A stretch of DNA of 64,000 nucleotides from Rhodanobacteraceae bacterium (GTDB taxonomy: Bacteria > Pseudomonadota > Gammaproteobacteria > Xanthomonadales > Rhodanobacteraceae). Both the position numbers and the translations under genes were made by a program. The notes under the pieces were generated by a model, which did not search any database, was not told where the DNA came from, and worked only from the letters and a program-made list of their open reading frames with translations. The stretch's first letter is position 1; every line of letters begins with the position of its first letter. The stretch lies in assembly GCA_004299555.1 (NCBI GenBank), contig SCQU01000029.1, forward strand, positions 229,443-293,442, in the 5' to 3' direction. This document shows, one piece after another, positions 46,810 through 58,960 of the stretch.

Positions 46810-47525
46810 AACTACTTGCGCTTGATACGGCTACCGAGGCCTGCTCGGTGGCCCTGTGGCAGGACGGCCAGGTGCTTGACCGCACCGAGATGGCGCCGCG
46901 CCGGCACGCCGAGCTGGTGTTGCCGATGGCCGAATCGCTGCTGGCCGAAGCCGGCATCACGCGCCGGCAACTGGATGGGATTGCCATGGGCCGCGGCCCC
47001 GGCGCGTTCACCGGCGTGCGGCTGGCGGTGTCGGTGGCACAGGGCCTGGCCATGGCGTTGGACATCCCGGTGGTGCCCATATCGTCGTTGGCGGCGCTTG
47101 CCGTGCAGGCGCCACGCAATGGCGCGGCGACCCTGGTGGTCATCGACGCCCGTCGCGCGGAAATCTACGCCGCCGCATTTTTAATGGGGACGGAGGGAAT
47201 TAATTTGCCAATTAATTCCCTCCGTCCCCTTTTGGATGAGTGTGTCATCAGCGCTGGCGACCTGGTGTTGCCCCCGGCCCGCGCGTGGAACGTGATCGGT
47301 ACCGGCTGGGGCGCTTATGCTGACGCGTTGCGTGGACGGTTTCCGGCGGCGCCGGTATGGGCGGATGGCGAGCGCTACCCGCAGGCGCGCGATGTGGCAA
47401 CCCTGGCCGCACCCGTCCTTGCGGCCGGCAAGGGCGTGGCGCCCGAATTCGCACTGCCGGTGTACCTGCGCGACAAGGTGGCACTCACGCTGCAGGAACA
47501 GCATGCGGCCGCGCGCGTTGAATAA
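46806..47525 (+). CDS. tsaB: tRNA t6A modification protein TsaB with in-frame repeat insertion
   Basis: TsaB is the scaffold partner of TsaD in making threonylcarbamoyl-adenosine-37 in ANN-decoding tRNAs. The 239-residue protein has the expected LLALDTATEACSVAL start, GRGPGAFTGVRLAVS and VIDARRAEIYAAAF. Right after this last segment, residues 127-144 (MGTEGINLPINSLRPLLD) are encoded by a perfect 20-bp palindrome that matches the repeat family at 43451-43542, so a mobile palindrome has been accepted in frame. The downstream part appears intact. It overlaps the helicase stop by 4 nt. Confidence 0.92.
   Translation: MKLLALDTATEACSVALWQDGQVLDRTEMAPRRHAELVLPMAESLLAEAGITRRQLDGIAMGRGPGAFTGVRLAVSVAQGLAMALDIPVVPISSLAALAVQAPRNGAATLVVIDARRAEIYAAAFLMGTEGINLPINSLRPLLDECVISAGDLVLPPARAWNVIGTGWGAYADALRGRFPAAPVWADGERYPQARDVATLAAPVLAAGKGVAPEFALPVYLRDKVALTLQEQHAAARVE
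47186..47229. repeat. REP-like palindrome inside tsaB
   Basis: A perfect 20-bp inverted repeat (arms 47186-47205 and 47210-47229, core GGGGACGGAGGGAATTAATT) encloses a 4-nt TGCC loop. The reading frame passes through without a stop. Its core differs at few positions from the repeat at 43451-43542. Confidence 0.9.
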
Positions 47526-47715
47526 CCGGTTGCGCTTGGCAGCTTCTGCTTGGCGCCGATCTTCAACACTGAAATACCCTCTCCCTTCGGGAGAAGGCGA
47601 AAACTTGTTGGGCTTTGGCGCTAGCCAAGTGGCAGCTTGCGCGCCGCCGTCACGCTATCTGACGTCGCTCGCTGCCTTCGCTCACGACGGTTCTGCAACG
47701 GCGTGTTGCGAACGG

Positions 47716-48273
47716 TTACTGACACGCGACCCTGATCGCGTCGGGCAGCGACACCGGCTGGCCCGTCGCCGGGTCAATCCACACCAGTACCACGGTGCCG
47801 TCCGCGTACACGCACGCTGGATCGTTGCGGTCGACGATGCGGTTGGCGACGGTCATCGAGGTGTTGCCGAGCCGGGCGCAGCTGAGCTGCACGTCGACTT
47901 CAGCGGGCCAGGTGATGGGCTTCAGGTAGTGCAGCTCCACGGCGGCCATCACCGGCATCGCGTGTTCGTTGAACCATTCGCCCGGTACGCCGCGCAGCCA
48001 CTGCAGGCGCGCTTCCTCGAGAAAGGTCAGGTACGAGGAATTGTTCACGTGGTTGAACGCGTCCAGGTCACGCCAGCGGACGTGCATGGCAATGACGGCC
48101 AACTTGCGTGCGCGCGTTGGTTGCGCAGGTGCCGGCGCGGCGGCGCGCACCGTGGCGGCCGCCGCCGGCTGCGACGGCTGGGGCGCCGCGCCCTGCGGAC
48201 GGGCCGGTGGCTTGGCCTTGGTGCGCTTGCGGGGCGCGCGCTGGCGCGGTGGCTGTTTGGTGTCGTCGGTCAT
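47716..48273 (-). CDS. Hotdog-fold acyl-CoA thioesterase with low-complexity N-terminal extension
   Basis: The 185-residue protein has a 4-hydroxybenzoyl-CoA-thioesterase-like hotdog domain from about residue 65: HVRWRDLDAFNHVNNSSYLTFLEEARLQWL, with the usual Asp/His-Asn-rich active-site stretch. Before it lies an unusual 60-residue tail rich in Lys, Arg, Pro, Ala and Gln (RQRAPRKRTKAKPPARPQG). The domain likely hydrolyses acyl-CoAs in the cytoplasm. The start at 48273 is the first ATG; if translation began near the domain, the tail would not exist. The substrate is unknown. The 190-bp gap on its 3' side (47526-47715) holds only short palindromes. Confidence 0.82.
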   Translation of the reverse strand: MTDDTKQPPRQRAPRKRTKAKPPARPQGAAPQPSQPAAAATVRAAAPAPAQPTRARKLAVIAMHVRWRDLDAFNHVNNSSYLTFLEEARLQWLRGVPGEWFNEHAMPVMAAVELHYLKPITWPAEVDVQLSCARLGNTSMTVANRIVDRNDPACVYADGTVVLVWIDPATGQPVSLPDAIRVACQ

Positions 48274-48304
48274 GTTGGTTCCGGTCGTGGGCCAGGTTCG
48301 CGGT

Positions 48305-51163
<2,859 letters not shown>

Positions 51164-51248
51164 GGCAAAACGTGCGGCAAAGACGGCTTACTATACGCGC
51201 CTGTGGGCCGGCGTCGTCGGCCGGTGGCGTCAAGCCAGGTGCCGCGCC

Positions 51249-51278
51249 TTGCGCAATCGCCTGAAATTACGCTAGAAT
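51249..51278 (+). promoter_or_regulatory. Promoter of rplU-rpmA
   Basis: TTGCGC (51249-51254) and TAGAAT (51273-51278) are 18 bp apart. Transcription would start near 51285, giving a leader of about 65 nt before rplU. Confidence 0.5.
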
Positions 51279-51348
51279 CGCCGGTTCGAGCACGCTGGTG
51301 CGTGCGCGAATCGACCCAGAATAACGACAGAACCCGAGAGCCGAAACC

Positions 51349-51669
51349 ATGTACGCAGTCATTGTTACCGGCGGTCACCAGTACCGCGTCGAGCAGGGTG
51401 CAGTCCTGCGCGTCGAAAAGCTGGATGCTGAACCCGATGCCGCGGTCACGTTTGACACCGTGCTGCTGCTGGGTGAAGGCGACACCGTGACCGTGGGCAC
51501 CCCGAACGTCGCGGGCGCCAGCGTCACCGCCAAGGTGCGCAGTCACGGACGCGCGGACAAGGTCCGCATCGTCAAATTCCGCCGCCGCAAGCACTTCCGC
51601 AAGCAGATGGGCCACCGGCAGCATTACACCGAAATCGAGATCACCGGCATCGCCGGTGCCAGCAAATAA
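51349..51669 (+). CDS. rplU: 50S ribosomal protein L21
   Basis: The 106-residue protein starts [25 protein letters not shown] and ends with the [15 protein letters not shown] basic signature ([20 protein letters not shown]), all diagnostic for L21, a 23S rRNA-binding protein of the large subunit. It is followed 12 nt later by rpmA, and obg comes next after a terminator. Confidence 0.98.
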   Translation: MYAVIVTGGHQYRVEQGAVLRVEKLDAEPDAAVTFDTVLLLGEGDTVTVGTPNVAGASVTAKVRSHGRADKVRIVKFRRRKHFRKQMGHRQHYTEIEITGIAGASK

Positions 51670-51681
51670 GGAGAAGCCGCC

Positions 51682-51939
51682 ATGGCACATAAAAAGGGCG
51701 TAGGTTCTTCGCGCAACGGCCGCGACTCCAATCCGAAATACCTGGGCGTCAAGCTGTACGGCGGTCAGGTGGTGGAAGCCGGCAACATCATCGTGCGCCA
51801 GCGCGGCACCCAGTTCCATCCGGGTGTCGGCGTGGGTCTGGGTCGTGACCACACGCTGTTTGCGCTGGTCAACGGCAGGGTGGAGTTTTCCGTCAAGGGC
51901 CCCAAGAGCCGACGTACGGTCAACGTGGTCGCCGCCTGA
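51682..51939 (+). CDS. rpmA: 50S ribosomal protein L27
   Basis: The 85-residue L27 begins [24 protein letters not shown], with the N-terminal tail that reaches the peptidyl-transferase centre, and has [13 protein letters not shown]. It needs no N-terminal processing of the Firmicutes type. AAGGAG lies just before its start. A strong terminator follows 26 bp after the stop. Confidence 0.98.
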   Translation: MAHKKGVGSSRNGRDSNPKYLGVKLYGGQVVEAGNIIVRQRGTQFHPGVGVGLGRDHTLFALVNGRVEFSVKGPKSRRTVNVVAA

Positions 51940-51964
51940 AGCCGGTTGCAGCGGCGCAATCGTG

Positions 51965-51993
51965 AAAGGCCCCGCCGCGCGCGGGGCTTTCTG
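51965..51993 (+). terminator. Rho-independent terminator after rpmA
   Basis: A GCCCCGC / GCGGGGC stem (51969-51975 and 51981-51987), extended by A-U pairs, is followed by TTTCT. It separates rplU-rpmA from obg. Confidence 0.8.
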
Positions 51994-52068
51994 TCTTTCC
52001 GGCCGGGGCGCGTTTTCGAGCACGCACCCGGCCCGTCCGCGGGCCCCGTCGACGACGCTGCGCTCTGA

Positions 52069-53154
<1,086 letters not shown>

Positions 53155-53169
53155 GGGTCGGGGCGGCTC

Positions 53170-53300
53170 TTGATCCGGAACCCCTCCCCCTCCGGGAAAG
53201 GGGCAGGCGTGAGGGTTCGGCCGCGCGTGCGCGTCCCCGGCTTGCGCGAACCCTCACCCGGCGCTGCGCGCCCCCCTCTCCCGGAGGGCGAGGGGAAACA
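53170..53300. repeat. Intergenic palindromic repeat after obg
   Basis: An imperfect inverted repeat joins 53179-53219 (CCCCTCCCCCTCCGGGAAAGGGG ... GTGAGGGTTCG in parts) with 53247-53296 in reverse. It is GC-rich and belongs to the same style of C/T-G/A palindromes seen at 10541-10770 and 47577-47596. No gene lies in the 53155-53302 gap. Confidence 0.65.
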
Positions 53301-53302
53301 AA

Positions 53303-53325
53303 CAAAAAGCCGGCTGGCGCCGGCT
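53303..53325 (-). terminator. Rho-independent terminator after rpsT
   Basis: Read on the minus strand, AGCCGGC - 4-nt loop - GCCGGCT is followed by a TTTTT run, 27 bp after the rpsT stop. Confidence 0.85.
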
Positions 53326-53351
53326 CTTCCAGGGTCAAACGAGACTTTGGC

Positions 53352-53615
53352 TCAGGCCAGCGCCTTGATGTGCGCGGCCAGGCGGCTCTTGTGGCGCGCG
53401 GCCTTGTTCTTGTGGATCAAGCCACGGCTCGCGTAGCGGTCAAGCACGGCTTCGGCCGCCTGGTACGCGGTTGCGGCGCCGGCCTTGTCCTTGGCCTCGA
53501 TGGCCTTCAGCACTTTGCGCAGGGACGAGCGCAGCATCGAACGCTGACTGGCGTTGTGCGCACGGTGGGCTTCGCCTTGACGGGCGCGTTTTTTGGCGGA
53601 CTGGATGTTGGCCAC
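53352..53615 (-). CDS. rpsT: 30S ribosomal protein S20
   Basis: The 87-residue basic protein begins [13 protein letters not shown], with [25 protein letters not shown] and the C-terminal [22 protein letters not shown], matching S20 in sequence and length. GTG at 53615 is the start, as indicated by the conserved ANIQSAKKR. It is divergent from murJ, the usual arrangement, has a good promoter upstream and a terminator downstream. Confidence 0.97.
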   Translation of the reverse strand: MANIQSAKKRARQGEAHRAHNASQRSMLRSSLRKVLKAIEAKDKAGAATAYQAAEAVLDRYASRGLIHKNKAARHKSRLAAHIKALA

Positions 53616-53654
53616 GGAGCGACTCCAAGGAATTGCGACAAAATCAAGCCGCCT

Positions 53655-53683
53655 AGTATGCTGACGTTCGCGCGCCAAGTCAA
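53655..53683 (-). promoter_or_regulatory. Promoter of rpsT
   Basis: On the minus strand TTGACT (53678-53683) and CATACT (53655-53660) are exactly 17 bp apart, each close to consensus. The leader would be about 33 nt. Confidence 0.7.
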
Positions 53684-53716
53684 AGGCCCCGGCGTGCATT
53701 GCTGCGGTCGCGCCGC

Positions 53717-55333
53717 ATGAGCCGTCAACCGAGCCTGCTGCGCGGGGTGTTTTCCTTCAGCAGCATGACGATGATTTCGCGGTTGCTGGGTTTGGCGCGC
53801 GACATATCGATCAGCCATGTGTTTGGCGCCAGCGCCGCGACCGACGCGTTCGTCATCGCGTTCCGGATCCCCAACTTCATGCGCCGGCTGTTTGCCGAGG
53901 GCTCGTTTTCGACCGCCTTCGTACCGGTTTTCACCGAGGTCAAGGAGACCGGCAGCCACGCCGAGCTGAAGGCCCTGACCGCGCGGGTGGCTGGCACCTT
54001 GGGCGGCGTACTGCTCGTCATCACCGCGCTGGGGCTGATCTTTGCGCCGCAGGTGGCGATCGGCTTTGCGCCGGGCGCGCTGGAAGAGCCGCACAAGCTC
54101 GCGTTGACCACGCACCTGCTGCGCCTGACCTTTCCGTACCTGTTGTTTGTGTCGTTGACCGCGCTGTGCGGCGGCGTGCTGAACAGCTTCCGCAGGTTTG
54201 CGTTGCCGGCCCTGGCACCGGTGATTCTCAATGTTTGCCTTATCGCCGGCGCGTTGTGGCTCTCGCGTTACCTTGCCGTGCCGATCGAGTCACTGGGGTG
54301 GGCCGTGCTCGCAGCGGGCGTCCTGCAACTGCTGTTTTTGCTGCCGGCGGTCAAACGCCTCGACCTGCTGGCGCTGCCGCGCTGGGGCTGGCGGCAGGTA
54401 CACGTCAAAAAAATCATGCACCTGATGCTGCCGACGCTGTTTGGTTCGTCGGTGGCGCAAATCAACCTGCTGCTCGACACCGTCGTGGTGTCGTTGCTCA
54501 TTACTCGCTCCCAGACCTGGCTGTATCAGGCGACGCGCTTCCTCGAACTGCCGCTGGGGGTGTTCGGCGTGGCGCTGGGCACCGTGATCCTGCCGGCGTT
54601 GTCACGCTACCACGTGACGCGGGACGGGGCCGGCTTTTCACGCGCGCTCGACTGGGGCCTGCGCACCACGCTCCTGATCGCGCTGCCCGCCATGTGCGGG
54701 TTGCTGCTGTTGGCCGAGCCGCTGGTCGCCGCGTTTTTCCAGAACGGCAGGTACACGGCGTTTGACAGCCACATGACCGCCATCGCCATCCTCGGCCTCG
54801 GTGCCGGGGTGCCCGCGATCGCGTTGACGCGCACGCTGCTGCCGGCCTTTTATTCGCGCCAGGACACCAGGACGCCGGTGCGCGCGGGGGTCATCGCGCT
54901 GGTGGTCAACATGGTCTGCAACTTTGCCCTGATCGCGCTCCTGTTTGAGCTGTGGGCACCGGCGAATCTCAAGCAGCTGCCGTGGCTGGAGGGCATCGCG
55001 CGGGTCCCTGGCCTGCACCTCGGCATGGCGATCGCGAGCTCGATTTCCAACTACCTGCAGTTTTTCCTGCTGTGGCGCTATCTCAAGCGCGCTGGCGTGT
55101 ACCGGCGGCAGCCGGGCTGGGGCAGGCACTGGCTGCGGATGCTCTTGGCGTGCGCCGCCCTGACGGTCGTGGTGGGTGCGGGTCTGTGGTTCTGGCCATG
55201 GCTGCAGTGGACGCACGAGTCGATCGTGACCCGCCTCTGGAAACTGGTGGCACTGGTGGCGGCGGGTGGCGCGGCGTATGTCGCGGTGTTGTTTGCGGCC
55301 GGTTTCCGCTGGCGCGACCTGCGTGGTGCGTAA
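53717..55333 (+). CDS. murJ: Lipid II flippase MurJ
   Basis: MurJ moves lipid II across the inner membrane for peptidoglycan synthesis. The 538-residue protein has about fourteen membrane segments and the MOP-superfamily signatures [34 protein letters not shown] (in parts), [22 protein letters not shown] and [14 protein letters not shown] 53717 is used; TTG 53699 is also in frame. ribF, which normally follows, lies 49 kb upstream in the window, and panB follows here instead. Confidence 0.96.
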   Translation: MSRQPSLLRGVFSFSSMTMISRLLGLARDISISHVFGASAATDAFVIAFRIPNFMRRLFAEGSFSTAFVPVFTEVKETGSHAELKALTARVAGTLGGVLLVITALGLIFAPQVAIGFAPGALEEPHKLALTTHLLRLTFPYLLFVSLTALCGGVLNSFRRFALPALAPVILNVCLIAGALWLSRYLAVPIESLGWAVLAAGVLQLLFLLPAVKRLDLLALPRWGWRQVHVKKIMHLMLPTLFGSSVAQINLLLDTVVVSLLITRSQTWLYQATRFLELPLGVFGVALGTVILPALSRYHVTRDGAGFSRALDWGLRTTLLIALPAMCGLLLLAEPLVAAFFQNGRYTAFDSHMTAIAILGLGAGVPAIALTRTLLPAFYSRQDTRTPVRAGVIALVVNMVCNFALIALLFELWAPANLKQLPWLEGIARVPGLHLGMAIASSISNYLQFFLLWRYLKRAGVYRRQPGWGRHWLRMLLACAALTVVVGAGLWFWPWLQWTHESIVTRLWKLVALVAAGGAAYVAVLFAAGFRWRDLRGA

Positions 55334-55336
55334 CGG

Positions 55337-55365
55337 TTGGCCGCGCGGGCATGACCGGCGATAAT
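55337..55365 (+). promoter_or_regulatory. Promoter of panB
   Basis: TTGGCC (55337-55342) and GATAAT (55360-55365) are 17 bp apart, right at the murJ-panB junction. The predicted start near 55372 leaves only about 17 nt before ATG 55389. Confidence 0.55.
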
Positions 55366-55388
55366 GCTGCATTCACGTGGAGCGTGCC

Positions 55389-56225
55389 ATGCCAGCGTAC
55401 CTGCAAGCAGCCGATGCCGCGAAGCGCAAGCCGGTGACCGTGCCCGGATTGCGCCGGATGAAGGCGCATGGCGACAAGATCGCGATGCTGACCTGCTACG
55501 ACGCGAGTTTCGCCGCGCACATGGAGGCGGTCGGGATCGACGTCGCGCTGGTGGGTGATTCGCTCGGCAACGTGGTGCAGGGGCGCAGCAGCACCCTGCC
55601 GGTGACGCTCGATGACATTGTCTACCACACGCGCCTGGTGCGCCGCGGCCTCGCGGCGACGCTGCTGATCGCGGACATGCCGTTCATGACGTTTCGCGAC
55701 CCGCCGACGGCACTGGCCGCCGCCGCGCGGTTGCTGTCCGAGGGCGGTGCCGCGGCGGTCAAGCTCGAAGGCGGCAGCGGATGGGTGTGCGAGGTGATCG
55801 CCGCGCTCACGGCGCACGAGGTGCCGGTGTGCGCGCACGTGGGCCTTACCCCGCAGTCGGTCCACAAGATGGGCGGCTACCGGATGCAGGGCAAGACCGA
55901 CGATGCGGCGGCACGCCTGCACGCCGAGGCCCGCGCGGTGGCGGCGGCCGGGGCCGAGCTGCTGGTGCTGGAATCGGTGCCGGCGGCATTGGCCGGCGCG
56001 ATCACCCGCGAGTTGCCCATACCCACCATCGGCATCGGTGCCGGTGCTGAATGCGACGGCCAGGTGCTGGTCAGTTACGACATGCTCGGCATCACGCCCG
56101 GACATCGGCCGAAATTCAGCAAGGATTTCCTGGCTGGGCGGGGTTCGGTACGGGAGGCCTTTGCGGCCTACGCCGATGAGGTCCGCACCGGGCGGTTCCC
56201 GGGGCCGGAACAGATTGCGGGCTGA
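55389..56225 (+). CDS. panB: 3-methyl-2-oxobutanoate hydroxymethyltransferase
   Basis: PanB adds a hydroxymethyl group from methylene-THF to ketoisovalerate, the first pantothenate step. The 278-residue protein has KIAMLTCYDASFAAHMEAVG, the metal-binding VGDSLGNVVQG, VKLEGGSGW and ITRELPIPTIGIGAG. ATG 55389 is chosen; GTG 55377 is in frame. panC follows after 17 bp. folK, its usual upstream partner, is 51 kb away. Confidence 0.96.
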   Translation: MPAYLQAADAAKRKPVTVPGLRRMKAHGDKIAMLTCYDASFAAHMEAVGIDVALVGDSLGNVVQGRSSTLPVTLDDIVYHTRLVRRGLAATLLIADMPFMTFRDPPTALAAAARLLSEGGAAAVKLEGGSGWVCEVIAALTAHEVPVCAHVGLTPQSVHKMGGYRMQGKTDDAAARLHAEARAVAAAGAELLVLESVPAALAGAITRELPIPTIGIGAGAECDGQVLVSYDMLGITPGHRPKFSKDFLAGRGSVREAFAAYADEVRTGRFPGPEQIAG

Positions 56226-56242
56226 ACACAGGGACCCTACCA

Positions 56243-57088
56243 ATGCGTAGCGTTGGCGACTTGCGATCGTTGCGTGCGTGCGTCCGGGCATGGAAGCAGG
56301 AAGGCCAGCGGATCGGTTTTGTACCGACGATGGGCAACCTGCACGCGGGGCATTTCTCGCTGGTTGAACTGGCGCACCGCCACGCTGAACGGGTGGTCGC
56401 AAGCGTATTCGTCAACCCGACCCAGTTTGGCCCGAACGAGGACTTTGGCCGTTATCCCCGCACGCTGGCGGAGGATACGGTTGGCCTTATCGAGCATGGG
56501 TGCGACCTGCTGTTTGCGCCGGCGGTCGAGGTGATGTACCCGGGAGGTCCGGAGCACACCCTGAAGATTCATGTGCCTGACGTTGGCGACACGCTGGAGG
56601 GCGCCCATCGCCCCGGCCATTTCGATGGCGTGGCCACGGTGGTGGCCAAGCTGCTGGTGATGGTCGAGCCGGATGTTGCCGTATTCGGTCAGAAGGATTG
56701 GCAGCAGCAATTGCTGGTGCGGCGGTTGGTGCAGGAACTGGCGCTGCCGCTGGAAATCATCACTGGCCCCATCGTGCGCGAGGCCGACGGCCTGGCGTTG
56801 TCATCGCGCAATCGCTACCTGGACGCCAACCAGCGTGCGCGTGCGCCGGAATTGCACGCCACCCTTGAGTGGATGCGCAGCTCGTTTGCCGAGGGCCACG
56901 TGCGCGCGGCGGTCGAGGGCGCGGCGGTACGGCGGCTGGAACGGGCGGGGTTTGCGCCCGATTACGCCGCGGTACGGCGCGCCATGGACCTTGCCATTCC
57001 CGCCGAGGGCGAACGCACCGGCCTGATGGCGCTGGTCGCCGCGCGCCTGGGTACCACGCGGCTCATAGACAACCTGTGCTTCGATTGA
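56243..57088 (+). CDS. panC: Pantoate-beta-alanine ligase
   Basis: PanC joins pantoate and beta-alanine using ATP. The 281-residue protein has the nucleotide-binding [21 protein letters not shown] (HxGH site), [36 protein letters not shown] and [14 protein letters not shown], with the KMSKS-like SSRN stretch. It forms one unit with panB; panD follows but has its own -10 element and leader. Confidence 0.97.
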   Translation: MRSVGDLRSLRACVRAWKQEGQRIGFVPTMGNLHAGHFSLVELAHRHAERVVASVFVNPTQFGPNEDFGRYPRTLAEDTVGLIEHGCDLLFAPAVEVMYPGGPEHTLKIHVPDVGDTLEGAHRPGHFDGVATVVAKLLVMVEPDVAVFGQKDWQQQLLVRRLVQELALPLEIITGPIVREADGLALSSRNRYLDANQRARAPELHATLEWMRSSFAEGHVRAAVEGAAVRRLERAGFAPDYAAVRRAMDLAIPAEGERTGLMALVAARLGTTRLIDNLCFD

Positions 57089-57141
57089 CAAGCTGTCAAT
57101 CCTTACGCTTGTGCGATGCAGCAAAACCCGTGTTCAGCCGC

Positions 57142-57147
57142 TATAAT
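57142..57147 (+). promoter_or_regulatory. Consensus -10 hexamer before panD
   Basis: A perfect TATAAT lies 36 nt before the panD ATG, which has a GGGAGGT ribosome binding site. The -35 at the proper distance is weak (CAGCAA). panD can thus be transcribed apart from panBC. Confidence 0.5.
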
Positions 57148-57183
57148 GGCGCGCTGCCGCAATCTTGTGGCGGGAGGTACGCC

Positions 57184-57570
57184 ATGCAACTGAACATGCT
57201 CAAGGGAAAGATCCACCGCGCTACCGTGACCCACGCGGAGCTGCACTACGAGGGCTCCATCGCGATCGACGGCAATCTTCTGGATGCTTCCGGCATTCGC
57301 GAGTACGAGCAGATCCACGCGTGGAACGTCAACAACGGCGAGCGTTTCGTGACCTACGCGTTGCGCGCCGAGGAAGGCAGCGGCATCATTTCGGTCAACG
57401 GCAGTGCTGCGCACCGCGCGCAGCCGGGCGACATCGTGATCATCGCGGCGTTCGTGTCGTTGAACGAGGCCGAGGCGGCGCAGCACAAGCCGCGGCTGGT
57501 CTACGTTGATGCCAACAACCGCATCAAGCGCACCAACACTTCCATTCCAAAACAGATGGCGGCCGCGTAA
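57184..57570 (+). CDS. panD: Aspartate 1-decarboxylase proenzyme
   Basis: PanD makes beta-alanine from aspartate and needs self-cleavage to form its pyruvoyl group. The cleavage pair Gly24-Ser25 is present in [10 protein letters not shown], the active-site Lys9 in [10 protein letters not shown], and [15 protein letters not shown] and [14 protein letters not shown] are typical. Length is 128 residues. It completes the panBCD set. A strong terminator follows. Confidence 0.97.
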   Translation: MQLNMLKGKIHRATVTHAELHYEGSIAIDGNLLDASGIREYEQIHAWNVNNGERFVTYALRAEEGSGIISVNGSAAHRAQPGDIVIIAAFVSLNEAEAAQHKPRLVYVDANNRIKRTNTSIPKQMAAA

Positions 57571-57611
57571 TCGCGGCGCTGTTCGGCGAGGCCGCCGGGC
57601 TGGTGGAGTGC

Positions 57612-57644
57612 AACCGCTGCAGCCCGCGTGGCTGCGGCGGTTTT
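57612..57644 (+). terminator. Rho-independent terminator after panD
   Basis: AACCGCTGCAGCC and GGCTGCGGCGGTT form a 13-bp stem with one wobble pair and a 5-nt loop, followed by TTT. It lies between convergent panD and infA. Confidence 0.75.
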
Positions 57645-57723
57645 GCGTTGCAGGCCGGGCAGACGCGGTTGCGGTGCGCGGACGGGTTGGCGGCAGCGCG
57701 ACGCGGGCGACGTCTTTCCGCAG

Positions 57724-57942
57724 TTACTTCATGCGGTAGGTGATGCGCCCCTTGGTAAGGTCGTAGGGCGTCATTTCCAGTTTCACCTTGTCACCGGTGA
57801 GGATGCGAATGTAGTGCTTGCGCATGCGCCCCGAGATGTGCGCGGTGACGACGTGTCCGTTTTCAAGTTGCACGCGAAACATGGTGTTGGGTAGGGTTTC
57901 CTGCACCGTGCCTTCCATTTCGATGACGTCGTCTTTGGCCAT
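57724..57942 (-). CDS. infA: Translation initiation factor IF-1
   Basis: The 72-residue OB-fold protein [19 protein letters not shown] ... [19 protein letters not shown] ... ITYRMK is a full match to IF-1, which blocks the 30S A site during initiation. The start is ATG 57942. On the minus strand a CATAAT -10-like hexamer lies at 57974-57979, leaving a leader of about 25 nt. Confidence 0.98.
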   Translation of the reverse strand: MAKDDVIEMEGTVQETLPNTMFRVQLENGHVVTAHISGRMRKHYIRILTGDKVKLEMTPYDLTKGRITYRMK

Positions 57943-58187
57943 GGGCTGCGCTGTATGGGGGTCTAAACGGGCCATTATGCCACGATACGGCCACGCGCGA
58001 CCAGGAACGCGGCAGCAGCCGGATGCGGTGGGCGGTGGCTGGGGTGCTGTGGCATCTGGCCGCGCCGGCGGCCAGCCCCCTACCGTGGGTGGCGCGCGGC
58101 AGGGCGGTGTGGGCCGTCGGCCTTGGCGGCGTGTCGAGCGTTGCGTTGCACCCTGCTACATTGGCGGGCATTTCCTCAGGGTCGCGT

Positions 58188-58937
58188 ATGCGCGTCGTCT
58201 GTGTCCAACCTGCGCGTGATCCGGTGCTCTGCGGGGACGGGCCCGTGGATATCGGCAGTGCGCCGGATGCCGCGGTGGTGCTGGCGGGTACCGGCGTCGC
58301 GCAGCGCCATCTCACGCTGGTCGCCGATGCGCGAGGCCTTGTGCTCAAGGTCGAGCCCCACGCCCAGCATGTCCATGTGAACGCGCGGGCGGTGCGGGAG
58401 CAGGCGCTGTTGCGGTATGGCGACGTGCTGACGCTGGGCGGCAACCGGCTGCTGATCACCTCCGACGTGCCGCCGCTGGCGCCCTCGGGTGGACAGGCGG
58501 TGAGCGGTGCGGCGGACCAGGTGGCGTTGCGTTTCACCTCGGGCGCCGATTCCGGACGCCTGTTGGCCGTGGCGCCGGTGCTGCACCTTGGGGCGGGAAC
58601 GCGCCACTGCGGCGACCTCGACTACGGCTGCCGCGTGAGCGCTGGCGCCGATGGCCTGCTGTTTGAAGCGGACACGGCCGCGCCGTGCGTCAATGGCTGG
58701 CACTGCACGCGTGCGCGCCTGGCGCCGGGTGACCAGATCGTGCTGGGTCAGCAACATTTCGTCGTCGAGGCCCCCGGCCTTGAATATGCGGCCCACGTCG
58801 CCGCGTTGCCGCCCGCTGCCGCGGCCGAGCCTGCGGCAGCGGGGGATGAGACGGCCGCCACCGAGATCTGGTGGCTGATCGCGGCGGCGGCGGTGCTGGC
58901 CGCGGTCATCGCACTGTTTTTGTATTTCCGCTGGTAG
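58188..58937 (+). CDS. FHA-domain-like protein with C-terminal membrane anchor
   Basis: The 249-residue protein has an N-terminal domain resembling FHA phosphothreonine-binding folds (DIGSAPDAAVVLAGTGVAQRHLTLVAD, then VHVNARAVREQALLRYGDVLTLGG), a second domain that may be a degenerate FHA copy (LHLGAGTRHCGDLDY ... LAPGDQIVLGQQHFVVEAPG), an Ala/Pro/Glu linker and one C-terminal membrane helix (WWLIAAAAVLAAVIALFLYFRW). The Arg and Ser of canonical FHA cores are not all conserved, so phospho-binding is uncertain. ATG 58188 is used; the longer frame upstream to 58023 has little character. It directly precedes serC. Confidence 0.75.
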   Translation: MRVVCVQPARDPVLCGDGPVDIGSAPDAAVVLAGTGVAQRHLTLVADARGLVLKVEPHAQHVHVNARAVREQALLRYGDVLTLGGNRLLITSDVPPLAPSGGQAVSGAADQVALRFTSGADSGRLLAVAPVLHLGAGTRHCGDLDYGCRVSAGADGLLFEADTAAPCVNGWHCTRARLAPGDQIVLGQQHFVVEAPGLEYAAHVAALPPAAAAEPAAAGDETAATEIWWLIAAAAVLAAVIALFLYFRW

Positions 58938-58960
58938 CCCACCTGTCGAGGAAGGAAAAC

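Noticed and set aside
51164..51348. LexA/SOS box between uvrA and rplU
   Set aside because: I looked for CTGT-N8-ACAG or a close variant and found only a TATAGT hexamer.
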